A stretch of DNA of 64,000 bases from Dyadobacter diqingensis (GCF_024220585.1 NZ_JAMXKF010000005.1:248289-312288), one strand, 5' to 3'. Shown: positions 44,818 through 53,399, counted from the stretch's first letter. Translations and numbers: made by a program. Notes: generated from the sequence alone by a model not told the origin.

Positions 44818-45414
44818 ATGAGACCGAAAAATCTGGAAAAGGAAGAGGCAATCCGAAGTATTGCGCTTAAAATTATTGCGGAAGAAGGGCTAGAAAATCT
44901 CAGTATGCAGAAGCTGGCCAAGGCCGCCAACATATCGCCCAGAACGATTTACATAAAATATGAAAACAAGGAAGACCTCTTGTTGAAACTTTTTATTGAA
45001 GAAGTACTGGTGAATTACGAAAAAGCGGTGCTGGAAAGTTTCAGCCCGGACATGGATTTTGCGGAGGGCGTGAAAAAAATATGGCTGAACACTTTTGCTT
45101 ACCTGAAAAATAATAAACCGGCTTTTGCGCTGATCAGGTATGGGAAATCCTCTCCGTTGCTGAATAATGCTTTCAGAAACAAGAACATTAAAGAAGGAGT
45201 ATTTTTTGCACCGATACATCAATTTTTACGACGCCATATCGAAGCGGGAGTAATCATGGATTTCCATCGTGATGTTTACAAGGCCCTTCTGTTTTCGCCG
45301 ATTCTTGATCTGGTCAGCGAGTATTTTGATTATGAGGAAAGACCGGTACAGATTATTGACGACGAGATGATTACCGCATGTTGCGGAGCTTTGATAAAAG
45401 GCGTGATGAAATAA
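44818..45414 (+). CDS. TetR-family transcriptional regulator
   Basis: This 198-residue protein has an N-terminal TetR helix-turn-helix, visible as ENLSMQKLAKAANISPRTIYIKYENKEDLLLKLF, here cited only for its position at residues 26-59. The remainder is the helical ligand-binding and dimerisation domain. The gene is the first of an operon with the flavin monooxygenase that starts 26 bases after its stop. A palindrome overlapping the promoter is the likely autoregulatory operator, so the operon should be induced when a ligand, perhaps a monooxygenase substrate, releases the repressor. Confidence 0.93.
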   Translation: MRPKNLEKEEAIRSIALKIIAEEGLENLSMQKLAKAANISPRTIYIKYENKEDLLLKLFIEEVLVNYEKAVLESFSPDMDFAEGVKKIWLNTFAYLKNNKPAFALIRYGKSSPLLNNAFRNKNIKEGVFFAPIHQFLRRHIEAGVIMDFHRDVYKALLFSPILDLVSEYFDYEERPVQIIDDEMITACCGALIKGVMK

Positions 45415-45440
45415 ATAAGACTATTAATAAAACAAAAACA

Positions 45441-46583
45441 ATGAACTTGATCAACAACAAGAAAATAGCGATTGTCGGGGGAGGACCCGGCGGACTAACC
45501 CTTGCCAGATTACTGCAAATGAACGGCGCAGAAGTAAAGGTGTATGAAAGAGATGCTCATAAGGATGCCCGGCCGAAAGGCGCCACACTCGATTTACACG
45601 AAGAATCGGGATTGCTGGCGATCCGAGAAGCCGGATTATGGGAGGCGTTTATGGCTAATTACCGCCCGGGGGCCGATAAACTTCGGATTTTGGACAAAGG
45701 TGCCAATATCATCTTTGACGGCGATGCTGAACGCGAGGGAGATATTTCCCGTCCGGAAATAGATCGCGGGCCATTGCAGCAGATTTTGCTGGATTCTTTA
45801 AAACCGAACACTGTGGTTTGGGGAAGCCACTTCGTTTCGCTCTCTGAGGATAACGGCGGATGGAAAATTGAATTTAAAGACGGAACGTTCGCAGTGGCCG
45901 ATCTGGTGATTGCGGCCGATGGTGCCAACTCAAAAATACGTCCTTACATAACCTCCATCCAGCCTTTTTATGCAGGCATTACCATGGTGGAGGGCGCGGT
46001 CTACGATTCTGAAAAGTCAACGCCGAATATCCATAAATTGCTAAATGGAGGGAAAATTTTTGCGATGGGAGATGACAAGTCGCTCATTGTAAGTTCAAAA
46101 GGGGGCGGGAGTCTGGTGTTTTATACCGGGTCTCATAAAGAAGAAATGTGGAGCGGGACGTCTGGTATTGACTTTTCAGACAAAACTCAGGTGCTTGCAT
46201 GGTTTAAAACTGAGTTTGCAGGCTGGGACAACGTATGGCTGGAATTGTTTGAAAATGCGACGGGATCATTCGTGCCGCGACCTCAGTACTGCATGCCGCT
46301 GGACCAGACCTGGGAAGCCTTGCCAAATCTTACCATGCTGGGTGATGCCGCGCATTTGATGCCGCCCTATGCGGGTGAGGGCGTGAACATGGCAATGCTC
46401 GATGCGAAGGAATTAAGTCAATGCCTGCTTAACCCGAAATTTATAGATTTACAAATGGCTATTGCCGCTTACGAAAATCAAATGCGTTCAAGAGCCTCCG
46501 AAATCGCCGGAATCACACTTGAATCAACCGCGGCACTGCATGCACCGGAAGCCATTTCCTATCTGTTGGATATCGTGGGCTGA
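45441..46583 (+). CDS. Tet(X)-like FAD-dependent monooxygenase
   Basis: This 380-residue class A flavoprotein monooxygenase has the FAD-binding glycine motif in IAIVGGGPGGLTLARLLQMN, the pattern KGATLDLHEESG that parallels Tet(X) GGTLDLHKGSG, and LGDAAHLMPPYAGEGVNMAM near the C-terminus for FAD pyrophosphate and ribityl contacts. Tet(X) hydroxylates tetracyclines using NADPH and oxygen. Judged by eye, several residues that contact tetracycline in Tet(X) (the Gln of the IQAD region and the His of the ALHFG region) are replaced here, so the natural substrate may differ. Location behind a TetR regulator is consistent with an inducible detoxification role. Confidence 0.9.
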   Translation: MNLINNKKIAIVGGGPGGLTLARLLQMNGAEVKVYERDAHKDARPKGATLDLHEESGLLAIREAGLWEAFMANYRPGADKLRILDKGANIIFDGDAEREGDISRPEIDRGPLQQILLDSLKPNTVVWGSHFVSLSEDNGGWKIEFKDGTFAVADLVIAADGANSKIRPYITSIQPFYAGITMVEGAVYDSEKSTPNIHKLLNGGKIFAMGDDKSLIVSSKGGGSLVFYTGSHKEEMWSGTSGIDFSDKTQVLAWFKTEFAGWDNVWLELFENATGSFVPRPQYCMPLDQTWEALPNLTMLGDAAHLMPPYAGEGVNMAMLDAKELSQCLLNPKFIDLQMAIAAYENQMRSRASEIAGITLESTAALHAPEAISYLLDIVG

Positions 46584-46620
46584 CCAGTTCGAGCCGTTTT
46601 GGTGAAGAAAAATTATTGCT

Positions 46621-46678
46621 AAGTTTCAGATTTGTATCTGCGTTCGGATGTACGGGAACCAGTTGCAATCTGAAACTT
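46621..46678 (+). terminator. Hairpin after the monooxygenase gene
   Basis: AAGTTTCAGATT (46621-46632) pairs perfectly with AATCTGAAACTT (46667-46678) around a 34-base loop, followed by TTATTTTTACTTTT. It probably ends the TetR/monooxygenase transcript; the long loop is unusual and the right arm overlaps the next promoter. Confidence 0.5.
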
Positions 46679-46692
46679 TATTTTTACTTTTA
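46663..46692 (+). promoter_or_regulatory. Putative promoter for the leader peptide and DMT gene
   Basis: TTG at 46663-46665, a 19-base spacer and TACTTTTA at 46685-46692 (one mismatch to TAnnTTTG) place transcription start near 46699, about 10 bases before the leader ATG. Confidence 0.5.
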
Positions 46693-46708
46693 CCAAAAAA
46701 TAATCGTC

Positions 46709-46768
46709 ATGTATTCTACTGTTTTCTCAAATATTCTACCTCCGCCGGTTGCCCGTCAGGCTCGCTAA
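46709..46768 (+). CDS. Likely 19-residue leader peptide upstream of the DMT exporter
   Basis: The frame MYSTVFSNILPPPVARQAR occupies the 5' end of the predicted transcript. It contains three consecutive prolines, which slow ribosomes, and ends VARQAR. Its last codons lie in the stem CCGGTT (46745-46750) / AACCGG (46767-46772), which also contains the stop codon. Further downstream CCTG/CAGG segments can form alternative pairings. This is the geometry of translation-dependent attenuation controlling the transporter that starts at 46920. No conservation data are available here, so the assignment is tentative. Confidence 0.45.
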   Translation: MYSTVFSNILPPPVARQAR

Positions 46769-46919
46769 CCGGAAAGCTCGTTTTCTGATATAATTCTGCC
46801 TGTTTTCAGGTTGGGTTAATAACTATTGCCATCACGTTAGTTTTTCGGTTGTCTGGCCTGCGTCAGTTTCGGGACGGGAATTACCTGTCTCCTGTCGTAT
46901 TTCCATAATCCAACCAATA

Positions 46920-47807
46920 ATGACCAGATATATTTTCATGGTTTTAACCGGAGCGGCAAGCTTCGGGATATTGTCTTCATTCGTTAAGCTGGCCTATCAG
47001 CAGGGATATAGCCCCGCAGAAATCTCTTTCGCGCAGGCATTAACAGGCGCTGCGATTTTGTGGACGATCACCTTGTTTTACAAAAAGAAACCTACCAGTG
47101 TTTCCTTAACGCGGAAGATGAACTGGCCGCTTCTTTTAACCGGAGCTGCAATCGGGCTTACTACCTTTACCTACTACCTGTCGGTTGCCTACATTCCGGC
47201 ATCGCTGGCGATCGTCATTCTTATGCAGTTTACCTGGCTCGGCCTTCTGCTGGAATGGATTCTGTTTAAACGAAAACCATCGTGGCCGGAAGTATCGATC
47301 ACCGCTGTGATTTTAGCCGGAACGATAATGGCAGGAGGTTTACTGAAAAATGCCGGTACATTTTCACTGAAAGGGATTCTTTACGCGCTGACCTCGTCTT
47401 TTCTGTATGCGGTTTATATTGTTGCCAATAGCAAGGCGGGGAAAGGAGAACCGCTTTTGAAAAAGAGCGCAATCATCATGACGGGTTCTGCGATCACCAT
47501 TTTTTTTGTGAATGTGAAACCCTTTTTAACAGCCAGTCAATTCGATATAAACCTGGTCAAGTGGGCACTTTTTCTCGCCGTTTTTGGTACAGTTATCCCT
47601 CCTGTGTTATTTGCGAGGGGCATCCCGAGGATTGGTGCCGGGTTAAGCGCAATTCTGATGACCGTGGAATTGCCGGTTGCTATCATCAGTGCATACCTGA
47701 TTTTGGGCGAATCCATCGATTTGTGGCAATGGTTGGGCGTGTCAGTTATGCTTGGGGCGATCGTTGGGATGAATTTGTTTAAGGGTAAAACCCCGACTGG
47801 CAGGTAG
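46920..47807 (+). CDS. DMT-superfamily exporter (EamA family)
   Basis: This 295-residue inner-membrane protein has ten predicted transmembrane helices arranged as two EamA repeats. The first repeat contains GAASFGILSSFVKLAYQQGY and AYIPASLAIVILMQFTWLGL; the second contains GILYALTSSFLYAVYIVANS and ends with VELPVAIISAYLILGESIDL. EamA proteins export amino acids and other metabolites. The 336-base upstream region carries a promoter and a possible leader peptide, suggesting the gene is regulated by translation of that leader. The exported compound is unknown. Confidence 0.92.
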   Translation: MTRYIFMVLTGAASFGILSSFVKLAYQQGYSPAEISFAQALTGAAILWTITLFYKKKPTSVSLTRKMNWPLLLTGAAIGLTTFTYYLSVAYIPASLAIVILMQFTWLGLLLEWILFKRKPSWPEVSITAVILAGTIMAGGLLKNAGTFSLKGILYALTSSFLYAVYIVANSKAGKGEPLLKKSAIIMTGSAITIFFVNVKPFLTASQFDINLVKWALFLAVFGTVIPPVLFARGIPRIGAGLSAILMTVELPVAIISAYLILGESIDLWQWLGVSVMLGAIVGMNLFKGKTPTGR

Positions 47808-47821
47808 TCATAGAAACGAGT

Positions 47822-47860
47822 AATAAACCAGGCATCCGAATGTCAGATGCCTGGTTTATT
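47822..47860. terminator. Bidirectional terminator between convergent genes
   Basis: A perfect 15-base stem, AATAAACCAGGCATC (47822-47836) with its complement at 47846-47860, ends in T-rich sequence on both strands. Confidence 0.8.
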
Positions 47861-47875
47861 GTATGATGACATTAT

Positions 47876-48718
47876 TTAAAACTCAATTTGAACGCGGATT
47901 TCGCCGCCAGGATAAGTTGAATTGTGGATATTGAAATAGTATTTGCCGGCCAGCAGGTCAGCTTCATTGATGGCTATTCCGTCCACCACAACTGAGTTTG
48001 AAAAGGAACCCGAAACCGTTTTGGGAATCAAGGTGAAGAAATCAAATTTGACAGAAGCGTTGGTACCCTTAGGAGCAGGACCGTGAATGTGAGATCCCGT
48101 TGGTACGCCGGCGAGGTTGTTCCAGGTCAGGAAAAAGCTGAGTAATTTGGTGGTTTTGTTATAAGTTACATCGGCTGTTCCTGTGGCGGTGCTTGCGTTG
48201 GCCGGAACTTCGTTAGCACCACTCAGCACAAGACCTTTCTTGCTGACGATATGGCTTTGATTGTAAAACTCAATTTGTCCGCGGATTTCGCCGCCAGGGT
48301 TTGTTGGGGTATGAAAATTGAAATAATATAAACCGTTCAGCAGGTCGGTTTCATTGATCGCCACGCCGTCTACAACCACTGAATTGGTAAAAGTGCCACT
48401 TGGCGTTTTCGAGATCAACGAGGCAAAATCATGTTTTACCGCCGAATTGGTACCTCTTGGAGATGTCCCGTGTATGTGGGCTCCCGTAGGGTTTCCCGTC
48501 AGATCATTCCATTTGACGGTATAACTTAGCACTTTACTCACTTTGTCATAGGATACGTCAGCGGATCCCCATGCCTTACTGCTGTTAAAAACGGATTCTT
48601 GCGCTGCACTCAAAGGGAGCCCTTTCTGGGACACTACGTTTTCGACTTTGTGGTCTTCGCAAGCTGAAAAAACAGTGACTAATACGATCAGGGAGAATAG
48701 TTTGGATAATGACTTCAT
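47876..48718 (-). CDS. Lipoprotein with two CHRD domains
   Basis: This 280-residue lipoprotein (lipobox VFSAC) contains two tandem CHRD domains, about residues 30-150 and 160-280. Each has the family pattern: SYTVKWNDLTGNPTGAHIHG and SFFLTWNNLAGVPTGSHIHG, followed by NPGGEIRGQIEF and YPGGEIRVQIEF. CHRD domains were named after chordin and are found in many secreted bacterial proteins; they have no established enzymatic activity. The conserved HIHG could bind metal. The two domains are similar enough to suggest internal duplication. It is monocistronic and likely sits in the outer membrane or periplasm. Confidence 0.92.
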   Translation of the reverse strand: MKSLSKLFSLIVLVTVFSACEDHKVENVVSQKGLPLSAAQESVFNSSKAWGSADVSYDKVSKVLSYTVKWNDLTGNPTGAHIHGTSPRGTNSAVKHDFASLISKTPSGTFTNSVVVDGVAINETDLLNGLYYFNFHTPTNPGGEIRGQIEFYNQSHIVSKKGLVLSGANEVPANASTATGTADVTYNKTTKLLSFFLTWNNLAGVPTGSHIHGPAPKGTNASVKFDFFTLIPKTVSGSFSNSVVVDGIAINEADLLAGKYYFNIHNSTYPGGEIRVQIEF

Positions 48719-48890
48719 GGAATAGTTCGTTTAGTTGAAATGATCTATTAAAGTTAATGTTTAATACGGAATCGTATCCTTATCTTGCAATAATAAATTG
48801 TTAATAATGAGTGTGTTAGTTTTATTGTGCTGTGTGGGGCGTTGATAACAGCGTTTTGTATATCTGATTCTTTGGAAACGACGATTTGAA

Positions 48891-49556
48891 ATGGGAGAAT
48901 TACATCGGATTTTAATTCTGGGAGCCACAGGCCGCACGGGAAAAGTGCTTGTAAAACAGGCACTGGAAAAAGGTTATGAAGTGAATGTTCTGGTGCGGGA
49001 CCTCAACCATTTCAAGGTCAAACATGAGCGTCTGAGAATCATTGAAGGCAATCCTTTGGATCAGGAGATTTTGAATGAAGCCATGCGAGATTGCCGGGCC
49101 ATCATAAGTACATTGAACATCTCCCGAAAATCAGATTTTCCCTGGTCGGAGCTAAGGACTCCGGAAAATTTTTTGTCTGAAACGATAAGCCGGGTGATCG
49201 CGCTAAGTCCTTTGCACGGCATTAGTCGGGTCATTGTGTTGTCGGCCTGGGGTGTTGGCGACTCCCGGAAACATATCCCTGGTTGGTTCAGATGGTTTAT
49301 TGATCACAGCAACATCGGCGTGGCTTATCGCGACCACGAAGCTCAGGAGCAACTTCTGGCCGCTTCCGGATTAGAATACACGGCCATCAGACCGGCGGCA
49401 CTGGTGAATGCTACCCGTCCCACAGATGTTTTGGTAAGTTTTGATAATTCGCCGAGACCGGGGCTGACCATCAGCCGGTTTAATGTGGCGCGGTTTGTGT
49501 TGGATATTTTAGCAGAAAATACGCACCTGCGGAAAACGCCTGTGATTTCTACATGA
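48891..49556 (+). CDS. NAD(P)-binding SDR-like protein
   Basis: This 221-residue atypical short-chain dehydrogenase/NmrA-type protein has the N-terminal nucleotide-binding motif GATGRTGKVLVKQAL. A following RDLNHFKVKHERLRIIEGNP is typical of NAD(P)H-binding (PF13460) proteins, and RVIVLSAWGVGDS leads to the centre of the fold. There is no canonical YxxxK, so it may act as a redox sensor, flavin reductase or epimerase-like enzyme. It is convergent with the deacetylase gene 9 bases downstream. Confidence 0.85.
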   Translation: MGELHRILILGATGRTGKVLVKQALEKGYEVNVLVRDLNHFKVKHERLRIIEGNPLDQEILNEAMRDCRAIISTLNISRKSDFPWSELRTPENFLSETISRVIALSPLHGISRVIVLSAWGVGDSRKHIPGWFRWFIDHSNIGVAYRDHEAQEQLLAASGLEYTAIRPAALVNATRPTDVLVSFDNSPRPGLTISRFNVARFVLDILAENTHLRKTPVIST

Positions 49557-49565
49557 AAAACGGCT

Positions 49566-50420
49566 TTATCTTTTTTCGACGAGATCCTTATAAGCAATCA
49601 ATTTTATGCCTTTCGCCTTTATGGCTTCCTTAACTTTATGGCTGGTAAAGAGGTCGGTGACACCCTGGCGGTCTTCTGCCACGTTTTCATAACCGATGTG
49701 CGAAATCGCTTTCAACTCCGCGTCGTCCAGACCCGGATGATCCAGAAACAGATAGGTTTTCCCGTTTTCGAGTTTACTGAGCATCGAAATGAAACTCCCG
49801 ATCTTTTCGTCAGAGGTTTTATGAGGACCGTCATAACTTACATATTTATCAACTTTTGGCTCGGCATCTACCGGGATTTTGTATTCTTTGGCAAGTCGTC
49901 TGGTTAGTGCTTTTACCTCTTCGGTTATGCCGGTGCAGCCCATGTGGGAAGACAAATGACTGATACGGGGGATTTTCTTAAGAGCCAGCTCAATTTGCGC
50001 GCGAAATTCTTTTTCGATGTCGGCCAGTTGCCAGTTGTTTTCCACGACCGATCGTTTTGGGTAATTTTTGTTAGGATAAACCATCGGGAAAAAATATCCG
50101 TCCGCATCACGTAAGCTAGGACAATCGGTCATAGGGCGCCATTTTACATTGTCCCATTCGCTGGTTATTGCCAGATGTATTCCCACATCGATCCCGGGAT
50201 TTTCATTTAACATTTTGACAGCTTCGGGAAACCACGGTGACGGCACAATAACTTCGATCGAGGTTTGTATTCCATCCTTCGAAGATTTGATCAGTCCCAG
50301 ATTTCCGGAATGTGAATAACCCATGTCGTCACCACGGACGATTAACCGGGGAGGGGATTGTTGGGCGTAGGACGCCGATACAAACAGAGAAAGTAACAGA
50401 ATTTGGACAGATTTATTCAC
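49566..50420 (-). CDS. YdjC/ChbG-family carbohydrate deacetylase, exported
   Basis: This 284-residue protein has a short signal peptide (ILLLSLFVSASYAQQ). The YdjC fold shows metal-binding DDMGYSHSGN, IDVGIHLAITSEWDN and SHLSSHMGCT, which supply the Asp and His residues used for zinc or magnesium. ChbG relatives remove the acetyl group from N-acetylated sugars such as chito-oligosaccharides. A periplasmic location is implied by the signal peptide, which is unlike cytoplasmic ChbG. It stands alone, with no chitobiose genes nearby. Confidence 0.9.
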   Translation of the reverse strand: MNKSVQILLLSLFVSASYAQQSPPRLIVRGDDMGYSHSGNLGLIKSSKDGIQTSIEVIVPSPWFPEAVKMLNENPGIDVGIHLAITSEWDNVKWRPMTDCPSLRDADGYFFPMVYPNKNYPKRSVVENNWQLADIEKEFRAQIELALKKIPRISHLSSHMGCTGITEEVKALTRRLAKEYKIPVDAEPKVDKYVSYDGPHKTSDEKIGSFISMLSKLENGKTYLFLDHPGLDDAELKAISHIGYENVAEDRQGVTDLFTSHKVKEAIKAKGIKLIAYKDLVEKR

Positions 50421-50678
50421 GATTTATCAGCTTAAATGTTCGTTTTAGAAAATAAGGAGGAACTTGTTTTTGTTGAAGACGTTTGTTAATTCTTTAAAAT
50501 ACTTTGACGATTCGTTTTAAAACAGGACCTCAATTTCGATAAGCAACTGAGTGAGATGTTTCTACCCATGCGTTGCGTCTAAAAGTTATTGTTTTGGAAT
50601 AGTATCAATTGAATGATCTGATGTAAAAATGAAGATTAAATATCGGGTTACTTTCAGCCAATTTGTTTTTCAATTCCC

Positions 50679-50686
50679 TACTTTTG
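50679..50686 (+). promoter_or_regulatory. Putative -7 element of the HAD gene
   Basis: TACTTTTG is an exact TAnnTTTG match, 23 bases before ATG 50709. The rest of the 288-base gap upstream shows no other feature I can support. Confidence 0.45.
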
Positions 50687-50708
50687 CCTCCAATCAAAAA
50701 ACTAAAAA

Positions 50709-51392
50709 ATGGATATAAAAGTTATTGCCTTTGATGCGGATGACACTTTATGGGTAAATGAGCCCTATTTCAGACGTACTGAGGAGGAGTTTTGCACACT
50801 GCTTAGTGAATACCTTCAGCCACATGCTTTGGAGCGGGAATTGTTTAAAATCGAGATTGATAATCTTGGATTATACGGTTATGGCGTAAAAGGGTTTATG
50901 CTTTCGATGATCGAAACGGCACTGAAAGTTTCCAACAAAACGATCAGCCTTGATCATATAGAAAAAATCCTTGATTTGGGTAAAAATCTGCTCAACGAGC
51001 CCGTTGACCTGCTTGCCGGCGTGGAAGATGTGCTGGATACTTTGAAAGGAAGGTACAGGCTGGTTGTGGCCACGAAAGGTGATTTGCTGGATCAGGAAAG
51101 AAAGCTTAAAAAATCAGGTCTGAGCCATTACTTTCACCATATTGAGATCATGTCGGAGAAGGATGATGCGAATTATCTTAAACTGATTAAACATCTCGAT
51201 ATATTGCCCGAGAATCTTTTAATGATCGGAAATTCGCTTAAATCGGATATTCTACCCGTTTTAAATATCGGTGGTTATGGTATTCACGTCCCTTACGCCG
51301 TGACCTGGGCGCATGAACAGATTGAGCATACCATTGAAAACGAGCGGTTCAGAACTGTGGAGCATATCAAGGAGATCCTTCAATTCCTGTAA
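50709..51392 (+). CDS. HAD-family hydrolase
   Basis: This 227-residue cytoplasmic phosphatase-like protein has motif I FDADDTLWVNE (Asp9 nucleophile, Asp11 acid/base) and motif II in LVVATKGD. The lysine of motif III lies near KLKKSGLSHYFHHIE, and motif IV is MIGNSLKSDILPV. The helical cap between residues 20 and 85 makes it a C1-type HAD. These enzymes dephosphorylate small metabolites or act as haloacid dehalogenases; the substrate cannot be called. A consensus -7 element lies close upstream. Confidence 0.92.
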   Translation: MDIKVIAFDADDTLWVNEPYFRRTEEEFCTLLSEYLQPHALERELFKIEIDNLGLYGYGVKGFMLSMIETALKVSNKTISLDHIEKILDLGKNLLNEPVDLLAGVEDVLDTLKGRYRLVVATKGDLLDQERKLKKSGLSHYFHHIEIMSEKDDANYLKLIKHLDILPENLLMIGNSLKSDILPVLNIGGYGIHVPYAVTWAHEQIEHTIENERFRTVEHIKEILQFL

Positions 51393-51527
51393 ATCAGACG
51401 GCAGTATTTTAGCGTAAATTTTATTCACATGCTTTCAAATGCTGATTCGTGGCACGATTCATTAACATGATCTGTTGATTGAAATCTGATTGCGGTCAGC
51501 ATCCATTATTCATCAAGTACTTCATTT

Positions 51528-52355
51528 ATGAGAACAAAGACCAAAGCCTTTATACTTTTTGCCATGCTGTCGCCTTTTGCCTTGCGGGCTCAGCAGCTTA
51601 TTACCATGTCCAACAAATGTTACAAACAGGTACAGGCCGGCAATAAACAGAACGATCAGGGACAGTATCAGGATGCGCTCAATACTTTTACGAAGGTTCT
51701 CAAAGATTGTTCAGCCAAGGATGCCAAAGAGGAAGGTAATGTGGGAAAGGCCATAGCGTTGAACGGATTGAAACAGTATGAGGAAGCCATTGCTCCGGCA
51801 AATGCAGCGATCAAGGTAAGTAAGCAGACGAATGTAACGGCTTATTATGCAAGAAGTTATGCTTATAACAGACTAGGTAGAACGGAAGATGCGAAAGCGG
51901 ATCTTGTGAAAATAACAGACCTGACCAAAAAAAATAAAAATGTCAAAGCCCGTGCCGGCATGTTTGCGCAGCTCGCACACCTTGATTTTCAATTAAATAT
52001 GCTGGCAGAGGCTGATACAAATCTGACGAAAGCCATTGAACTGGATCCGACAAACCCTGCTTTTTTTATTCAGAAGGGTGATATGATGATCAAGATCAAT
52101 AACTATGACGACGCGTTCACTGCTTACGACAAGGTATTGGATCTGGGCAAAAATGATCTCGAAATTTACCAGATCAGAACGGAGGCGCGCTTGAAACAAG
52201 TACAGCAGAAATATGTTACGACGGACATTAAAGAGTTGTCGAAAAGAATGACCAAACAGGAGCAGCGTACCTTGTGTGCGGATATGAAAAAGGCGCTGGA
52301 TTTGGGGCTGAGAAATTTGCAGCTCGACTTGCTGTCCAGCATGATTTGTGAGTAA
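51528..52355 (+). CDS. Secreted TPR protein
   Basis: This 275-residue protein has a signal peptide (FILFAMLSPFALRAQ) and about five tetratricopeptide repeats, for example GNKQNDQGQYQDALNTFTKV, LKQYEEAIAPANAAIKVSKQ and LAEADTNLTKAIELDPTNPA. It likely serves as a periplasmic adaptor. The OmpA-type lipoprotein gene starts 27 bases after its stop, so both are probably one operon and may act together at the cell wall or outer membrane. Confidence 0.88.
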   Translation: MRTKTKAFILFAMLSPFALRAQQLITMSNKCYKQVQAGNKQNDQGQYQDALNTFTKVLKDCSAKDAKEEGNVGKAIALNGLKQYEEAIAPANAAIKVSKQTNVTAYYARSYAYNRLGRTEDAKADLVKITDLTKKNKNVKARAGMFAQLAHLDFQLNMLAEADTNLTKAIELDPTNPAFFIQKGDMMIKINNYDDAFTAYDKVLDLGKNDLEIYQIRTEARLKQVQQKYVTTDIKELSKRMTKQEQRTLCADMKKALDLGLRNLQLDLLSSMICE

Positions 52356-52382
52356 ATAATTGATAAACTAAAACGTTAAGTA

Positions 52383-53045
52383 GTGAAAAAAAATAGCATT
52401 ATTATTGTTGCGCTGGCCTTTTTGATTGGCTGTAAAAGTTTAAACAACACCCAGAAAGGAACCGGGATCGGTGTAGCTGGCGGGGCCGCTGCTGGGGCCG
52501 CCATTGGTGAGCTTGCCGGAAAAAATAGTGTGATCGGTGCGTTGATCGGTGCGGCTGTGGGGGGATCTGCGGGTTATTTCATTGGAAAACACATGGATAA
52601 ACAAGCGCAGGAACTGAAACAGGCAATTCCCGATGCAACCGTGGAAAGAGTGGGAGAGGGAATCAACCTGACGTTTAATTCGGGGCTGCTTTTCAAACTT
52701 AACTCTGCGGAACTGAGTGAAGATGCTAAAACAGAATTGAAAAAAGTAGGCGGGATTTTAAGTAAATATGACGATACGCAGATATTGCTGGAAGGCCATA
52801 CGGACGATACAGGTTCCGACGACTATAACCTGAAATTGTCTGAACGCCGTGCCGAATCGGTTTCTAAATATCTTGAATCACAGAATATTCCGTCCTCACG
52901 GTTAAGGACAAAATGGTATGGAGAGTCACAGCCCAAATTCCCTAACGACAGTGAAGTAAATCGTGAGAAAAACCGTCGTGTTGAACTTGCCATTTTTGCC
53001 AACGACGATATGAAAAAAGATGCCGAGAAAGGAGAGATCCGTTAA
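52383..53045 (+). CDS. OmpA-family lipoprotein with glycine zipper
   Basis: This 220-residue protein starts at GTG 52383. The signal ends in a lipobox (FLIGC) and is followed by a glycine-zipper segment (GIGVAGGAAAGAAIGELAG, then VIGALIGAAVGGSAGYFIG). A complete OmpA peptidoglycan-binding domain begins at about residue 100, with LEGHTDDTGSDDYNLKLSERR and REKNRRVELAIF. It would tie the outer membrane to peptidoglycan. It closes the operon with the TPR gene and is followed by a strong terminator. Confidence 0.93.
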   Translation: MKKNSIIIVALAFLIGCKSLNNTQKGTGIGVAGGAAAGAAIGELAGKNSVIGALIGAAVGGSAGYFIGKHMDKQAQELKQAIPDATVERVGEGINLTFNSGLLFKLNSAELSEDAKTELKKVGGILSKYDDTQILLEGHTDDTGSDDYNLKLSERRAESVSKYLESQNIPSSRLRTKWYGESQPKFPNDSEVNREKNRRVELAIFANDDMKKDAEKGEIR

Positions 53046-53061
53046 CGGTAAATAACCAGAT

Positions 53062-53100
53062 AAAAAAAGCCACGGATTTTCAAAATTCGTGGCTTTTTTT
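53062..53100 (+). terminator. Terminator of the TPR-OmpA operon
   Basis: A stem formed by AAAAAAAGCCACG and CGTGGCTTTTTTT, with an AT-rich inner stem, lies 17 bases after the stop codon and ends in seven T. Confidence 0.85.
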
Positions 53101-53124
53101 ATGATTTGGTATAGTTTGCTATGT

Positions 53125-53287
53125 TGCTGTTGCCACACATTTTCCTCTTAAAAAAGTGTCCTGATTAATCGGTGGAGATATTTCTGGATTTACTGGCCTG
53201 ATATTTTTACAATTTCTGTTGTGCTCATCCGTGAGCATAGTAGAGGTACCACTAAAGAGCTTCTGGTTTCGGAGGCTCTTTTTTTGT
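53125..53287 (+). ncRNA. Candidate structured intergenic RNA
   Basis: A stretch without a convincing gene ends in its own terminator-like hairpin, AAGAGC (53255-53260) with GCTCTT (53275-53280) followed by seven T. Internal hairpins are possible, for example GCTCATCCGTGAGC near 53223 and ACAC/GTGT with an A/T stem near 53134-53160. A weak promoter-like ATAGTTTG is at 53111-53118. A 76-codon minus-strand frame also spans the region but has no signal or recognisable domain. An independent small RNA is a reasonable but unproven reading. Confidence 0.35.
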
Positions 53288-53399
53288 TGATATAAACCGT
53301 TCATTGTTATCGATTTATATCTATACCAGAAAATTAGCCCCGAAAACACAACAGGCTGCCCTGTGGAGGCAGCCTGCGTTATTGATATCAGGAATCAGT

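Noticed and set aside
53119..53349. 76-codon minus-strand frame
   Set aside because: No signal or domain is visible and it runs across hairpins and a terminator; a structured RNA on the plus strand explains the region better, though weakly.
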